The translations under genes and the position numbers were made by a program. A stretch of DNA of 64,000 nt from Arenicola marina (lineage: Eukaryota > Annelida > Polychaeta > Arenicolidae). A model generated the notes under the pieces. That model saw only the letters and a list, made by a program, of their open reading frames with translations, was not told where the DNA came from and ran no database searches. This document shows positions 10,437-23,100 of this stretch, one piece after another; position 1 is the stretch's first letter, and the number at the start of each line of letters is the position of its first letter. Where the stretch lies: NCBI GenBank assembly GCA_964019135.1, contig OZ025256.1:35064035-35128034 (forward strand), written 5' to 3'.

Positions 10437-12730
10437 CATCCATCGAACTTCTGTGACTGCGCTTCTTTGGGCATGTTGTACACGACCTATGTTACAGCGT
10501 CTGATCTTGTGGGCTCTTACCGCATTGAAGTCTAGCATCGTGAGGTTATTAGAACTTTCAATTATTATCTACAGAATTCAGTGCTCAGCCTCAGTGAGCC
10601 CATTTCTTTGGTAACCCGTGTGTATCCCTACGGCTACGGTGGACCGAATACGCACATTACGCATCGGTTCACCGCCCGACACTTCTTTCACCCGGGTATG
10701 GGTGCGCGCGCATCCATTCGGGATGCCGATGTGCCCCGTTCAAAACAGCACGGGACATATTCGGGAAATGATGGCGGCTGATTGAAAGGTGATGAGAAGG
10801 TTGGTTCCAGTGCCCTAATGTGAATGGTGGGTGTGTGCATTTCATTGGAATAGGCATATCCCTATCGGCAAACTCGGAAGTTCCCTATCACGTGTTCCGG
10901 GGTCATGGCGGGATACCGAACCTGGCCCAAAGAAATGCCCCAGTATCTGGCCGGGCCTGGGAATTAAACTGTAGTCGCTGAACACCACCGGGTTTGTAAT
11001 AATGGCTTTATTGCTGTAAAATACAGATGACAATAACAGCTTCGGTCTGGAGGCTGGCTGTGAAGGGTAGCTCTATTGCCATCCGCTTCATCACATAGTC
11101 ACAATAACGGCTGTATGACAATATTGGAATGTTATTCACAATTCATATACATTAGGACGATGTCAATGACCCCACATAAATATATTAGTGGGAGTAGAGA
11201 ATTCCTAAACTATATTCAGACATTAAACGCTAAATCTAACATCATATAAATGATGTCAGTAAATTAAACACATCAATCTAGCACTGATATCAATCCATTA
11301 TATCAATCCATCATATCAATCAAATACATCAATCAAACACATCAATCAAACACATCTTACATATTACTTCAGTACAAGTATCGTGAAATGTTATTCATTC
11401 ATACACATTATCTGACCGAGCGATAAAATACCGACGAGATCCATCAAGTTAAATTCCCCTTAAATCTCACTTCCTACTTCCACTTACCTGTAAAATACAG
11501 ATGACAATAACAGCTCCGGTCTGGAGGCTGGCTGTGAAGGGTAGGTTTTGACCACCCAAGAGCAGCACTTTATATTACCCATGAAGAAATGGGATGGACA
11601 TACTCGGCACAGGAGCGGCACAGGAGTGGAACATTGGACCAATGAGAAATAAGTACAGCGGAATAAAGGGGGGTGGGGATAGAAAGAGATATCGACGACA
11701 GATACGAGAATGATCAAGAAAGGGATGGGGTCCGCTATAGTGAAATCGCTCACCACGTGTCGGAACTGACCGCAGCAAGAAATATACACGAAACTCACAA
11801 AATCTGGACCGGTGAAAAGCGGCCCGCAAAGAACTCGACCGTAAAGTTCACACATCACCCACACAGGCATTTTCACGCCTTCTACAAAACTATTTTTCAT
11901 AGATCTAGCGGCTGGCTAGAAGGGTGTAAGATATCAGTGTACGGACAGGACGATGTACCGGGTTAGGGTGGGTGGGGTGGTGGTCGATGGGAGTGGGGAT
12001 GAGGGGAGCGAGAAGCTAACAGCCGCGTCAATTAGCTGGCCATATATGAATACTGGACAGTCAGGGGTGGAGGCAGGGGAGGCTGACACTGAAGTCTGGG
12101 ATGAAAATGGACTAATTGGCATTCTTTGATAGATCTAATTACTCAACCACGAAAAAAGATGATCCAAGGATTTTTATATGCAATATTTTTTAGACATTTA
12201 TAAGTCATGACTTTCTGGGATCTGATGATTTCGATTCAAAGCTCTCCCCCCCCCCCCTGTGTTAGCTGCCACCTCCTCCCCCCACCCTAGTCTTGCAAGC
12301 AAGCTGCTGTAGCTCCCGCAACTGGACCAATATCAGAGCAGATTACGTTACATGTGTGGAATTACCCCCACTAATACTAAAGGGTGGGGAGATCATATAC
12401 AGCCGTTCTGGTAGTATGGCCATCCTGTCTATATATATAGACCCTGGGTAATACAGTAATCATCTCTTCAAGAACATCATATTCTGGCGATCATAATTGA
12501 GGAACTGCGCTGGACTGTGAAATGGAATGCTGAAGGCACAGTTATTGGGCTGTAAATCAGCTGGGGGTGGGGGGGTTCTTAGGGCTGAAGGCATATATAT
12601 ACTTCCCAATAAATATTGTTTCCAAGCTTGTATATGTGTATATGTTTAATGCTGAAGGTTGCACTATATGTAAAGCCCCAACCCCGACCAAAATAAGCTC
12701 AGAAAGTATGTTTTTTTGCTCAGTGTATAT
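10437..12730. other. Intergenic, with one 57-bp direct repeat
   Basis: No exon is recognised. A 57-base segment containing TACAGATGACAATAACAGC occurs at 11017 and again at 11488, in direct orientation. A short ATCAATCCAT/ATCAATCAAACAC simple repeat lies at 11280-11355, and a homopolymer C tract at 12246-12258. Confidence 0.5.
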
Positions 12731-13345
12731 ATTTCTTACACTGGTATGAGATCATTTACCCTGAGATGAAAGATCTCTTAATTATACTGGAATGTCAAGA
12801 TCCCTTACAATAAGACAAGAAATCCTTTACACTGAGACGATAGATCCCCTATACTGGAATGAGAGATCCCTTACAACAGGATAAGAGATCCCTTACACTG
12901 GGATGAGAGATCCTTTACGCTGGGAGAAGAGATTCCTTATGCTGAGATGAGAGATTCCTTATACTGGGATGAGAGATTCCTTACATTGAGAGGAGAGATT
13001 CCTTATACTGAGATGAGAGATTCCTTATACTGGGATGAGCGATTCCTTACACTGGGATGAGAGATTCCTTACAATAGGATCAGATCCATTAGACTGGGAT
13101 GAAAGATCCCTTACAATGGAATGAGAGATCTCTTACACTGGGATGAGAGATCCCTTATAATGAGATGACATCCCTTACACTGGTATGAAAGATCCTGTAC
13201 GATGGGTTGAAAGATCTGTTACACTGGGAGAAGAGATTCCTTATACTGAGATGAGATGTTCCTTATACTGGGATGAGAGATTCCTTACATTGAGAGGAGA
13301 GATTCCTTACATTGAGAGGAGAGATTCCTTACAATGGGATGAAAG
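12731..13345. repeat. 22-bp minisatellite, about 28 copies
   Basis: The unit is close to GAGATTCCTTACACTGGGAT plus GA. Copies vary in a few positions (TATACTGAGATG, TACAATGGGATG). Any reading frame across it is incidental. Confidence 0.85.
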
Positions 13346-13475
13346 TGGGCCTAGGCCGGGGTCGAATCCGGCCAGTTCGGGTAGTGAACTTTTCAGCGTC
13401 CATTCGGGCCTTGGCCGAAATATCCCACAACACCCTTTCCCAAATCGACTGCGACCTGGGATCTAGAAATACTAC
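13341..13475. repeat. SINE-related fragment
   Basis: It shares GGCGTCCATTCGGGCC-like sequence and a block ending CAATCGACTGCGACC with the repeat pair at 50811-51315, partly in inverted order. It contains GGTCGAATCC, a degenerate pol III B box. Confidence 0.5.
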
Positions 13476-13690
13476 GCAGCATCACGACTGGTTGTTACAC
13501 GTTAAAATCAAACTGCGATGCAGATCTCTATAGGTGAAACATGATGAGAGATTTCTACGGTGGGGGTAAAACGTCTTTCTGTTAATAATGGCCGCCTTTT
13601 TTGCCGACCGGCTGACCACTTTCTGATGGTCCGGGACATGGCACATACATTAGCGTTCATTCTTATCTGGTTATCACTATTTGTGTCAAG

Positions 13691-13945
13691 GGCCGACCGA
13701 TAATAGCTCAGTAGGGGTATAGAGCGCTCGCATTGAGCGCTCCGGCCACCTGGGAGCCTAACGGCACGTGGATCGGTGGTTCGCGCCCCGATGTGGCCAT
13801 GTCTTGTGTGGTCGCAGGATAAAGATCCAATGTCCTTCTTCGCAAAGAGTAGGGGGTTACCCCGGGGTCATGGCTCCGCTCTTCAGTTCCTTCTCCGAAT
13901 GACGCGATATGACCAGAATTGGTTAAAGGATCCTGAATATACAAC
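13691..13945 (+). mobile_element. tRNA-headed SINE, copy A1
   Basis: The head has an A-box-like TAGCTCAGTAGGGG and a B-box-like GGTTCGCGCC at 13778-13787. The body shares CCGAACGGCACGTGGATCG-like and TGGTCGCAGGATAAAGATCC sequence with the copy at 52402-52600. The 3' part ends in the ATCCTGAATATACAACC motif that also recurs near 52852. It lies directly before the KLHDC9-like gene. Confidence 0.7.
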
Positions 13946-13987
13946 CTATTTGTGTCTTTTTGCAGCCGACCACGGCAGTGGCCAGTC

Positions 13988-14995
13988 ATGGCGCGGGCAG
14001 GTGCTCAGCGCGCACCTGTCACGTGGCAGCTGATGACGACGGATGGTCCATGCCTGGCCCACCATGTGGCTTGTGTAATCCTCGACAAGATGTACGTTCA
14101 CGGTGGGATAAACAAGACTGGGAGTGCAACGCCAAACAGAGAACTCTTCGTCCTGGACTTGAAGAAAAGCGATAGATCGTGGCGCAACCTAGGAACCGTG
14201 GGTGCGCCCGCGTTAAGCCACCACGCATGCGCTGTAGTTGGCGATCGCTACATGTTGGTCATCGGTGGTTGGGATGGAATGGCGAGAACCAGTGACGTTA
14301 CAGCCTACGACACGGTAGACGACAAGTGGATGAGGATGGAGACGTCTGGGTTCGCCACTGGTGGGGGGTTGAGCTCACACACGGCGACCCCGCTGGAAGA
14401 CTGCTCCATCCTCGTTCTCGGGAGGGAGGGCAGTCTGCGTGTGCAGAAAAGGTACGGCAACGCATATATACTCCGCGGGGATGTGACGAACGGGGTGTTT
14501 AAATACACCGAACACGCGATGTCGCTGGGGTCGAGATCCGGCCACACCACGTGCCCTCTAAGTTCACGGCTGTACATCATTGGGGGTAGGGCTGACGATC
14601 TGGTTGAGGTACACCGCAACCATCCACAGCATACACAGCAGTGTGCCCTGCTATCCGAACTGACTTCTGCGGTCCGTGATATGCCGAGGCTGAAGAAGCT
14701 GCCAAGCGGACGGAAACAGCACGTGACAGCCAGCGGTCACGGGGTAATCCTTATGCACGGTGGAGAGACATTTGATGGTCCCAGTAGGGGCCCGGTCAGC
14801 GAGATCTTCCTCTTCTTGACACAGCCGCATTTGCAATACTTTAAAATAAACATTGAGAGCGACGTGGCCAGGGCCGGTCACGTGTGCTGTGTGACGTCGT
14901 CTGACGTTATTATTCATGGGGGCATTGGGCCAGGCGGAGTCATACATCGAGAAACGTATAAACTTATGGTTAATTGTGAATGTGAACACAAGTAA
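13988..14995 (+). CDS. KLHDC9: Kelch domain-containing protein 9-like (KLHDC9), uninterrupted
   Basis: This is a 335-residue kelch beta-propeller protein. Glycine pairs of successive kelch blades are at residues 39-40 (VHGG), 93-94 (VIGGWDG), 199-200 (YIIGG), 258-259 (MHGGETF) and 311-312 (IHGG). The best family signature is GLSSHT (127-132), GREG (145-148) and KRYGNAY (154-160), then SRSGH (182-186), which match KLHDC9 in order and spacing; human KLHDC9 is of similar length. Its molecular role is poorly known. I chose ATG 13988 because the upstream codons of the frame include a likely 3' splice site, TTTTTGCAG at 13956-13964, so only a 5'UTR intron is likely. The coding region has no introns, unlike its neighbours. 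AATAAA at 15223-15228 could be its poly(A) signal. A retrocopy or intron loss would explain the structure. Confidence 0.8.
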   Translation: MARAGAQRAPVTWQLMTTDGPCLAHHVACVILDKMYVHGGINKTGSATPNRELFVLDLKKSDRSWRNLGTVGAPALSHHACAVVGDRYMLVIGGWDGMARTSDVTAYDTVDDKWMRMETSGFATGGGLSSHTATPLEDCSILVLGREGSLRVQKRYGNAYILRGDVTNGVFKYTEHAMSLGSRSGHTTCPLSSRLYIIGGRADDLVEVHRNHPQHTQQCALLSELTSAVRDMPRLKKLPSGRKQHVTASGHGVILMHGGETFDGPSRGPVSEIFLFLTQPHLQYFKINIESDVARAGHVCCVTSSDVIIHGGIGPGGVIHRETYKLMVNCECEHK

Positions 14996-16933
14996 TTGAG
15001 ATGCCCACGCGGAGGAATTTAAACAAACGCAGAGAAAAAAAGTATGTGCGACCATTGGAGAAGCGATTGTTTTATCAACCTCACGTCATAAGAAGAGGAC
15101 ACAACACATTGTCGCTGCGGATTAACATTTATTTGTAATATATGTCTCTCGAAAAAACATTTCCAATTCATACAAATATGTTTTTTATTATAAGCGCCAG
15201 CGATACAGAACAAGCACATGGTAATAAACGATACTTGCTGTGCCAATATTCCATGTTCATGTTAGCCTCATTTCATGTTGTATCGAGAAAATGGGGCTGG
15301 CAACATATACGAAATGGAAGCATTAAATGAACAGGAAATATTATACGAACTTAAAATAATAAAGCAAATAGCAATGTTCTGCATTAACGGTAAACAGCAG
15401 ACATATCTGAAACATACCGATTCTAATACATGCGATATGCAATATGCATATCGTATTTTGATATATGAAAGTAAGAATAATTTTTAACAAGATGCTTCTG
15501 AATTGTGCAGAAAAATTTCAATAACAATAAAGTCTCGTCAATATTGTCCGCTTCATTTTGATGACCAGAATCTAACTGCCCCTGTATTTCACTCAGTGTG
15601 TATTAAAACATTATTGCACAATTATTCCGATAAATTACAATGTAACTGGAAGAGCCCTCCGCCATTCCTGATTAGGATTCGTTCCTCGTCAGCCGCTAGG
15701 TGTACGACAAGATAAGCGCCAACTATAGGATCTCCCATTGTTTGCCAAACACACTTGCCAAAAAAGGAATCTGCCGAAATAAGACAAACATTTGGCAGCC
15801 AGGAGTCTAGTTCATAGTCTTTTAAACAAAACAGTGAATTTCTTATCTGAGTATGCAAGGTGGTCTTGAAGTATTAAGTCGAAAGGATATAGTTCACAAC
15901 TGCAAACAGGAGTGTTTGGCATGGACTTGTTCACAAGGAACACATGTTTGTCCGTATGTGGACATGTATTAAACCCACAACCCAGTCCTTCGGTCTCCAA
16001 CGAACTTCGACGTTATTTGGTGGTTGTTTCGACGGATCAAATAAGCCACCTCTCGCACCCCGCATGTCATGTGAGAACAAAGATATTCCCTCTGGCTTGA
16101 AAAATCTGTACATGTATATTTCTGGCACTCTGGCCAAAACCAGAGATGTGCAACACCAAAGAATTCATTTGGTGGGTGAATGTCTGGTGCACGCTGTTTA
16201 TTAAGCACAAGCCGCAAACATCATTATACTATGAATATGAAACCTAAATATAGTACACCGTAGTAATAGTCCGATATAAAGTATAGGAACTAGCTATAGT
16301 GGAAAAATATTACTTTGTTTGACCATAACATTCTATGATTGACACCGTCTGAACACTGGCCTTCACAACAACACACGACTCACCTCGGAGATACATTCAT
16401 TTGTCATTCAAGCTTTTCTTTGGAACACATGGAACAAAAATATCATCGCTTCTATTCAAAAGTAGAAGTAGATGAGCAAATTTTGCCTGTTGGACGGTCG
16501 GTGGGCTGTCCCCTATGATTCGACAGTTAGGTGGGCAGGGCGTGGGTGGCTGGTGAGCAGTTCCTACGGATAACGAACGACTCTTGTGACCGTGCGTGAG
16601 GGAAACCCTATTTAGATACCAGCTGAGGCCAGCCAAACTAGACGACGTCCTTAAAATAGAACTCCTCGCCATATATATACTCCTGATAGATTACTCCATA
16701 TATGTACTACAGCTCTTTAAAACTTCATACTAGCTTTTCAATTCGAAGTAAGGGGTTTGACACAGCATTACCCCATGCCTCTTCTAACCTGCAGTGTGCT
16801 CTACATACAACAGTTCAATTGGCTGTAGCATTGATCGATTGATTTATCAACCTAAACCGTCTTGCCATAAACACCCAAACCGCTCTTGCCCTGCGACGTT
16901 GGCGGGTGAATGGAAGCCTCGAGCTTCATGAAA
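14996..16933. other. Intergenic, no gene recognised
   Basis: It contains the KLHDC9-like 3' flank. Several short frames on both strands (for example the minus-strand frame 16397-16672, with an Arg/Ser-rich start) have no recognisable family. Confidence 0.4.
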
Positions 16934-17074
16934 AGGTCAACACCACTTACGGCGTGGCAACACGCTCGTCCATAGCTCCAAGGTCAACACCACTTACGGC
17001 GTGGCAACACGCTCGCCCATAGCTCCAAGGTCAACACCACTTACGGCGTGGCAACACGCTCGCCCATAGCTCCA
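16934..17074. repeat. Tandem repeat, 3 copies of 47 bp
   Basis: Copies start at 16934, 16981 and 17028 and differ at one base (CTCGTCC against CTCGCCC). They lie just past the SNX17 stop codon in its likely 3'UTR. Each copy contains the small inverted repeat CACTTACGGCGTGGC. Confidence 0.9.
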
Positions 17075-17171
17075 ATCCAGTCTATATGTGACGTCTCAAA
17101 TGCTTACGTGGCTCGTGGCGACCAGTTGGTCCATTGATCCCTTCCGGTGTAAGCATGGTGAACGCGGCGCA

Positions 17172-20100
17172 TCACAGATCGTCGTCTCCGATGCCCTCAA
17201 ATGCATAGTTCTCAGACATGCCGCCAGAATGATTCTGTGTAGACCGCCCTGATATCCTCACTCCGTGAGTTTCCTATGTGCAAAAGGAAAAGCGTTAGTA
17301 TGGAGTAGGATAGGCGGAATTTGCCCTCCACGCTCTGCTCACCACTCAAAGTATTAGAAGGCAAGTTTATCTAATATAAATACTTGAGAAGGTTTAGTTG
17401 GATATACAACTGTGGTCATTATGTGAAAGTATCATCATAAATGTCACAATAAGGAAATGCGTAACAAATGTTAATGCGACAGATGCTTTACACTACTTGC
17501 AATTGTAATACATATGTACTTGCATGAAAACAAGTATTTATTATGCAGGACATTACAGCTCTCCAGGTTTATTTCATTAACCAGTTAGTACGATATGAAC
17601 TTACAAGTACAAAAAAAGACTTGGAGTAAAAGGTAAACATGTCGATATATCTACAAAATTTCAGTTCCGGCTAACAATAAAAGCTTGTCTTACGGCTACA
17701 TTTCCGTCTGCAGGAAGTTCAGAATAATAAACATTGATATCTGGCTCGAAACGTCTTTGGACTAGAGTTACCCAAGTAGTCCGCAGACATACTGAGACTC
17801 AATCACTATTACCCCGAAAACAGACAACCACTTAGTAAGAAAAGTTGTATCAAGCCAAGCAAAATCTCAATAAAAATTAAACAATAATTAAAATGTAAAG
17901 CTCTGAGCCTTTCCATTCGTCTTGGTAACATGCAAGAAGCAACAAGACTCTAAAAATTCACCAGCAGCGTGTTACCAGAGCGACTAGTAGTCCTAGTATA
18001 CCTCTTAATAACTCCATCATGCAATACTTCATGTAAAAATAACAAAAAATAATAAAGTTTTATCACTCCACAACAACTACACAAATACTTTACCGTCACT
18101 TACAGATTCAAACTTGGACACCTTGCCCATTGGCGTTCGTTTTTGAACGTTTCCATTTGTTGTCTACACAAGTGAGGAAAGTTGTTAAAGTTACAACCGT
18201 CTGAAATCTATATAGTTTTCAAAAGTACAGGCAGATGAAAGCAACATAGTAAAATATGATGCTATATAATAATATTTGCACATGTTTCTTCCACATAATA
18301 GTGGATTATATTTAATGTACGTATTTGTTGGCAACAGAGGTATATTTTGCCACTTAAAATCCAGGTGTTTTAAAATAAGTTATAAAATCACATAAACATT
18401 ACAGTACGAATGCAATGGAGTTACCTCAGGTGGAGGACTGGGAAGACTGAATTGCCCCGGGGGTGTGTGCTCTCTGCGAGTCTCCCGGCTCGCACCCCCA
18501 ACAGGCCCGTCCCGTCGTCTGTCTTGTGGCTGCAACAAAACATAACTAACCATGTTTAGTCACTTCCATCAAACTCGACTGTCATCTACGCGGCTAACGT
18601 CTCAACATCACTGCATCACAGCTCCCCAATTATCATTTCAATACCATAGCACCGAAGATACAGAAATACTGTACCACACAAGCAAAACAATCATTTCTCT
18701 CTCTCTCTCTCCTATTCTGAGGGCTATTACTTTAACATTAGCATCAGCATCATATTGTTGCAGAAACGATTTCGTTTCATGGCGAAACTACAAATATAAT
18801 CAGCACTGAACGCATATATTGAATCGACAAATCAAGTAAGAGAGTCAAATTATTCTTGTAACAAGAACCAAACTTACTCGTTTAATCTTGCGACCTTCTT
18901 TCTTCATTATTAGTTCATCAACCATCCCTTGAAGACACATGCTCATCAAAATGGCCTGAAATGATAATAAAGAAAAATGTATTCTAATGTAGTTGGAGAT
19001 ACTTCGGATCACTAGCTGTTGATGCAGGGATTTTCATGAGCAACGTTTTCCCTTTTGTCTGATTTCGGCCAATATAATAACCAGAGTTATTTTACATATA
19101 ATAATTTTTTTCAATAGAGTGTATACCATATGGGCAAGATGGTATGATAAATTCCCTTAATTGATACGCCGCTGCCGTGGCCCATCCATTTTACTCTCAG
19201 CTGGCCAACCAGCTGGCTAACCATCTGGAAAGGCCATGTGCACAGATTTGAGGGTTTTTTTTACTGGAGGGCTGGATTGAAGGCACGATTTACTTGGTCG
19301 CTGTATATTGTGATCCACTGAAGCGTGTCTTTCGCCACCAGGTACTCGAATGCTAATTCCAATTGAGTGGGACCAGCACTTCCATCGTCGTCGTAATCCT
19401 CAATGTCCGGAATCTATCGACAATGTAAACTAGTATAATAACGTAATGGTAAATTACCACTAACGATGATGCACTTAGCGTGTAATAATTAATACGCTTT
19501 CATTAACGTTGTCGGCTCAATTAAGATCGCAAGAAGAATTAGCGACGACAGAGTTTCGTTTCTAGCAGATCGTATTCTGGTCTTACCGTTGTCGTGATTC
19601 TCCAACAGCGCATCCGCGTCACTCTGAACAACGCTTCTTTCGGCTCGTCCTATAAAATATGAAGATATGAGCGTTACTTCGATATAATTCTGATGATATG
19701 ACTATTTGCGAATTTGAAGAAACCGCATATGCATTAACTAAAATAACCATGGTGCTGTCACAGAAGAGAACCTTATATAATTTATGAGGAGCAAACTGCA
19801 TTTGAAATGACAGTCAACTTCCAACATAAATTTATAAAGTCTCACAGCGTGATGATCTTTTCAATAAGGGGAAGAAGATAGATACGCATGTCAGTACTTC
19901 GTATTTCCTCTCTATGATCATAACATAACTAGGAAAATAGCAAAGGTACGGCGAACAGTGTTGGAGTGGCACAGGGAAGGTCTAAAGAGGTTCATGCAGG
20001 CAACATGTTCAATGTAGACACGCCGCTGAATAGTTTAACGCGGTTGTGGATCACGATGTAACACATTGGACAGATCAACGTGACGGGCCATGACGCCTAT

Positions 20101-23100
20101 ACCGGCAGGGGCAGCGGGTCAAGCAACCTACTCATCCGAACATGTATTCATGCCACACACGTACAGGGTTTGTCTGCAGTCTGAGACTGAGTTCTTTGGA
20201 GCCCGCCGACACAACCACCCTACAGTCAGGCTGCGGGTAGTCGCCTATGCAGGGGTTAAATTGCAGGTAACCGTAATACTTCAAAGTCCGGGCGAAACGA
20301 AGATACTGCAATAGAAGCAAAACAAAGATCATTCATAATAAACTTACCATTACAGTATCCCATACAATATAACTATAAAATGAGGGGTCACGAGGTAGAC
20401 CATTTTGTATGGCACACCAAGACGACATGGGAAAGGGGAATATGTTTTAAGTAATGTTGACCAGACCATCAGTTATTCGACAAATATGGCAAGTTCGTGC
20501 TTGACATCGTCATAATAAATAAATTTGTGAGAGCTTCGCCTGGAAACAGGTGTAACAAGATCAGACAAAGTCCAGTAAATTGTTAAACTCCAGATATCTT
20601 CTTAAAGTCGTCACACCGGTTAGAAATTGTTTATTTCCTACTTTTGTAATTTGCAACTTTACCTAAGAGAAAAAAAGCGCATTGATTATGCTTATGGCTA
20701 CTGTCGAGAGCTTACCTCCTTTTTAGACCCCTTCTGTTGCAATGAGGCCAGTTGACGGTGCTCGTCTTTTGAGGCCAGGACCCAGCCTCGCTCAATATCA
20801 TTGACGGCCTGGCCATAAACATAGCAAACAAGACAGGTTTGACGTCTTGCCATGTACAGATACATGCGTCCCCTAGTTTACATCAGGTCCGGCTCCTCAA
20901 GACAATCTATAGTAGAAGTTAGTAAAAGCTGCCTCGGTGATCCCTAAGACAATGACTAGTCACCCTATCAGAAACATAGAATGAACCGCTTGATCTTCTA
21001 CTGTTCTGTCCCATCGGCACAAACCAATGCTGGAACAATCAAACGACGCACGTATGAATCTCCAGACACAGGTATCGAGAAATCTCAGACAGGCAGCGTT
21101 ATCAATCCACCACGTACAGTAGAGGTACGTTATGAAAGCATACATCAACGGCACTACATACTCACTTGCGTATACAGTAGATTCGTTGCAACTCTGTCTG
21201 AGAGTAAATCGTCATCAAATGTATGATCCCAATAGCTAAAGAACGAGAATATAGAGTTCTTAATTTTTTTAATTCGGAAACAAATAATAAATGCAGGGAC
21301 ATCAAGCACAAACGCAACAGCAGTTTATTGCTTAGACTGATGTATTTTCAGTGAATGTACCGGTATTACAAACTTATATCTGTTGCTGTTCAGGATTAAG
21401 GTACATAGTTGTGTTCTTTCTAACCTTTTTCTCAGCATAATTCGATGGGGTCCACTTCTGTTGGCAGATTTCAAGGATATGTAAGGCGATTCAAATTCTT
21501 GCAATTTTCGTACAACTTCAAATGTAATAAAAAAGAAGATACATGAATCGGATAGGAAACCACGATAGAATAGAGATAAACAACATCATCTCATACCAAC
21601 CTCCAACGACACCTAAGATTCACCAAAACGGCCAAAAATATTCACACACAGAAGAAAGGTTAAAAAAAATAGATGTTAAATGCATGTTTCTTACATGTAC
21701 ACAACAGATAACGGTCAATAATACACAAATTCATTTCAATGGATCACAGTATTTCGACTAGGTATAGTACAGCAACAGAGGTCCTGAAGATGCTAAGAGC
21801 AAGAACCATGAACATACATCTAACACCAACATGTATGGCAAAATATCCATTAGATAGGTTACAGTCGGGGTGTCGTATGTAGTAGAACAGTCGTTTCACT
21901 GCGATCTATTGAAACTAAGCCTTTAGACTCGGAGATTTGTCCGCTTCAGACGGACATATCTCTGGGGCTAGTTTCACCTCCTATTACTAAGAGCTTATTC
22001 GTCTCTGTTAAAACACCACACTTAATGCTAAATTACATTGGAGTAAAACAACACAACTTCCATTTTAGAGCTTATCGAAATGTTATTTTAATCTAACATT
22101 TTAATAAACGTTACTCTACAATGTCTGGAGGACGCCTACTTGTGTGATCTTGTCCTTCTTCCTTCATCACCAAGAACAGAGCGAAGTAATATACAAAGTC
22201 TTCCTGAAGCTGTATTTGTGACGCCACAGCCTACAAGCGAAGCACAGAAGTTACGTGTACGTAAAGATTGAATCGTGCACGGATCTTACATACCTACCGC
22301 AAAAGGACAGGGGAGCTGCCTTTTCACTTATCGTAATTTCCGGTGTATAAGTCGCGCTTTTTTCGTCGTGTGCGAGGGGTGCGACTTAGATATGACCCAA
22401 GTTTTTTCTCTCGGGACCCCCCCCCCCCCCACCGGAAGATCGAGGGTCGTTATTTTATCGTCCCCGTTTATCATAGTCCCATCCGGGCCGGCGAATAAAA
22501 CCAATTACTCCGGGGCCAACTGTAGAACCACTGTCGCATCGCGCCGACCCGGTATCAACTTTCTTTATGGCTCACAGTCTAAAACAACAGATGTATCAAG
22601 TTATACCATCCATTGCCATTTCCCGAACGATGACCCGCCACTCTACGAGTCTAGTCAAAATTGGGCACCCTGCTAACGATGACGATGGCCACCTCACTCC
22701 ACTCCCTACCTACAAGTGCAACATGGCTTAACTGACCATGCGGCGCGTCAACCACCTGTATAAACAATGCCTAATTGACACGCTCGCTCTATTGGTCGAC
22801 TGTAAGCCACGGAGAGTTAAACCGGTGCCGCTGAAACTGTGCTCCGAGTACCCATCAAAGAAACATAGATCCGTCAGTTCTTACGGCCTTTGACAACAAA
22901 CAGCGTGGGAGCGCCGAGTGAAACGCAATTACGGGAAGTAGTTGACAATGGTGGGCACATGTCAGTCCGTTTCAAGTCCGGCTTCGGCAAGGCAGAACTG
23001 TGGAAGTGCATGTATACCGATGCCCGCCGAAACTCAGACGAATCTCAAACCGAAGGTGCGAGTTATACACCAAAAATTTTTCAGTCAACATCGTTCCACA

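Noticed and set aside
15622..15858. 78-residue minus-strand frame with coding-like composition
   Set aside because: No family recognised and no consistent neighbouring exons.
16397..16672. 91-residue minus-strand frame with an Arg/Ser-rich start like a mitochondrial presequence
   Set aside because: No recognisable family, and no clear donor before its stop codon that would join other exons. Kept only as a weak candidate.
20860..20935. Candidate SNX17 exon (minus strand) between exons 8 and 9
   Set aside because: Phases fail (an in-frame stop appears), and the true SYWD exon was found at 21166-21235, which joins exon 9 cleanly.
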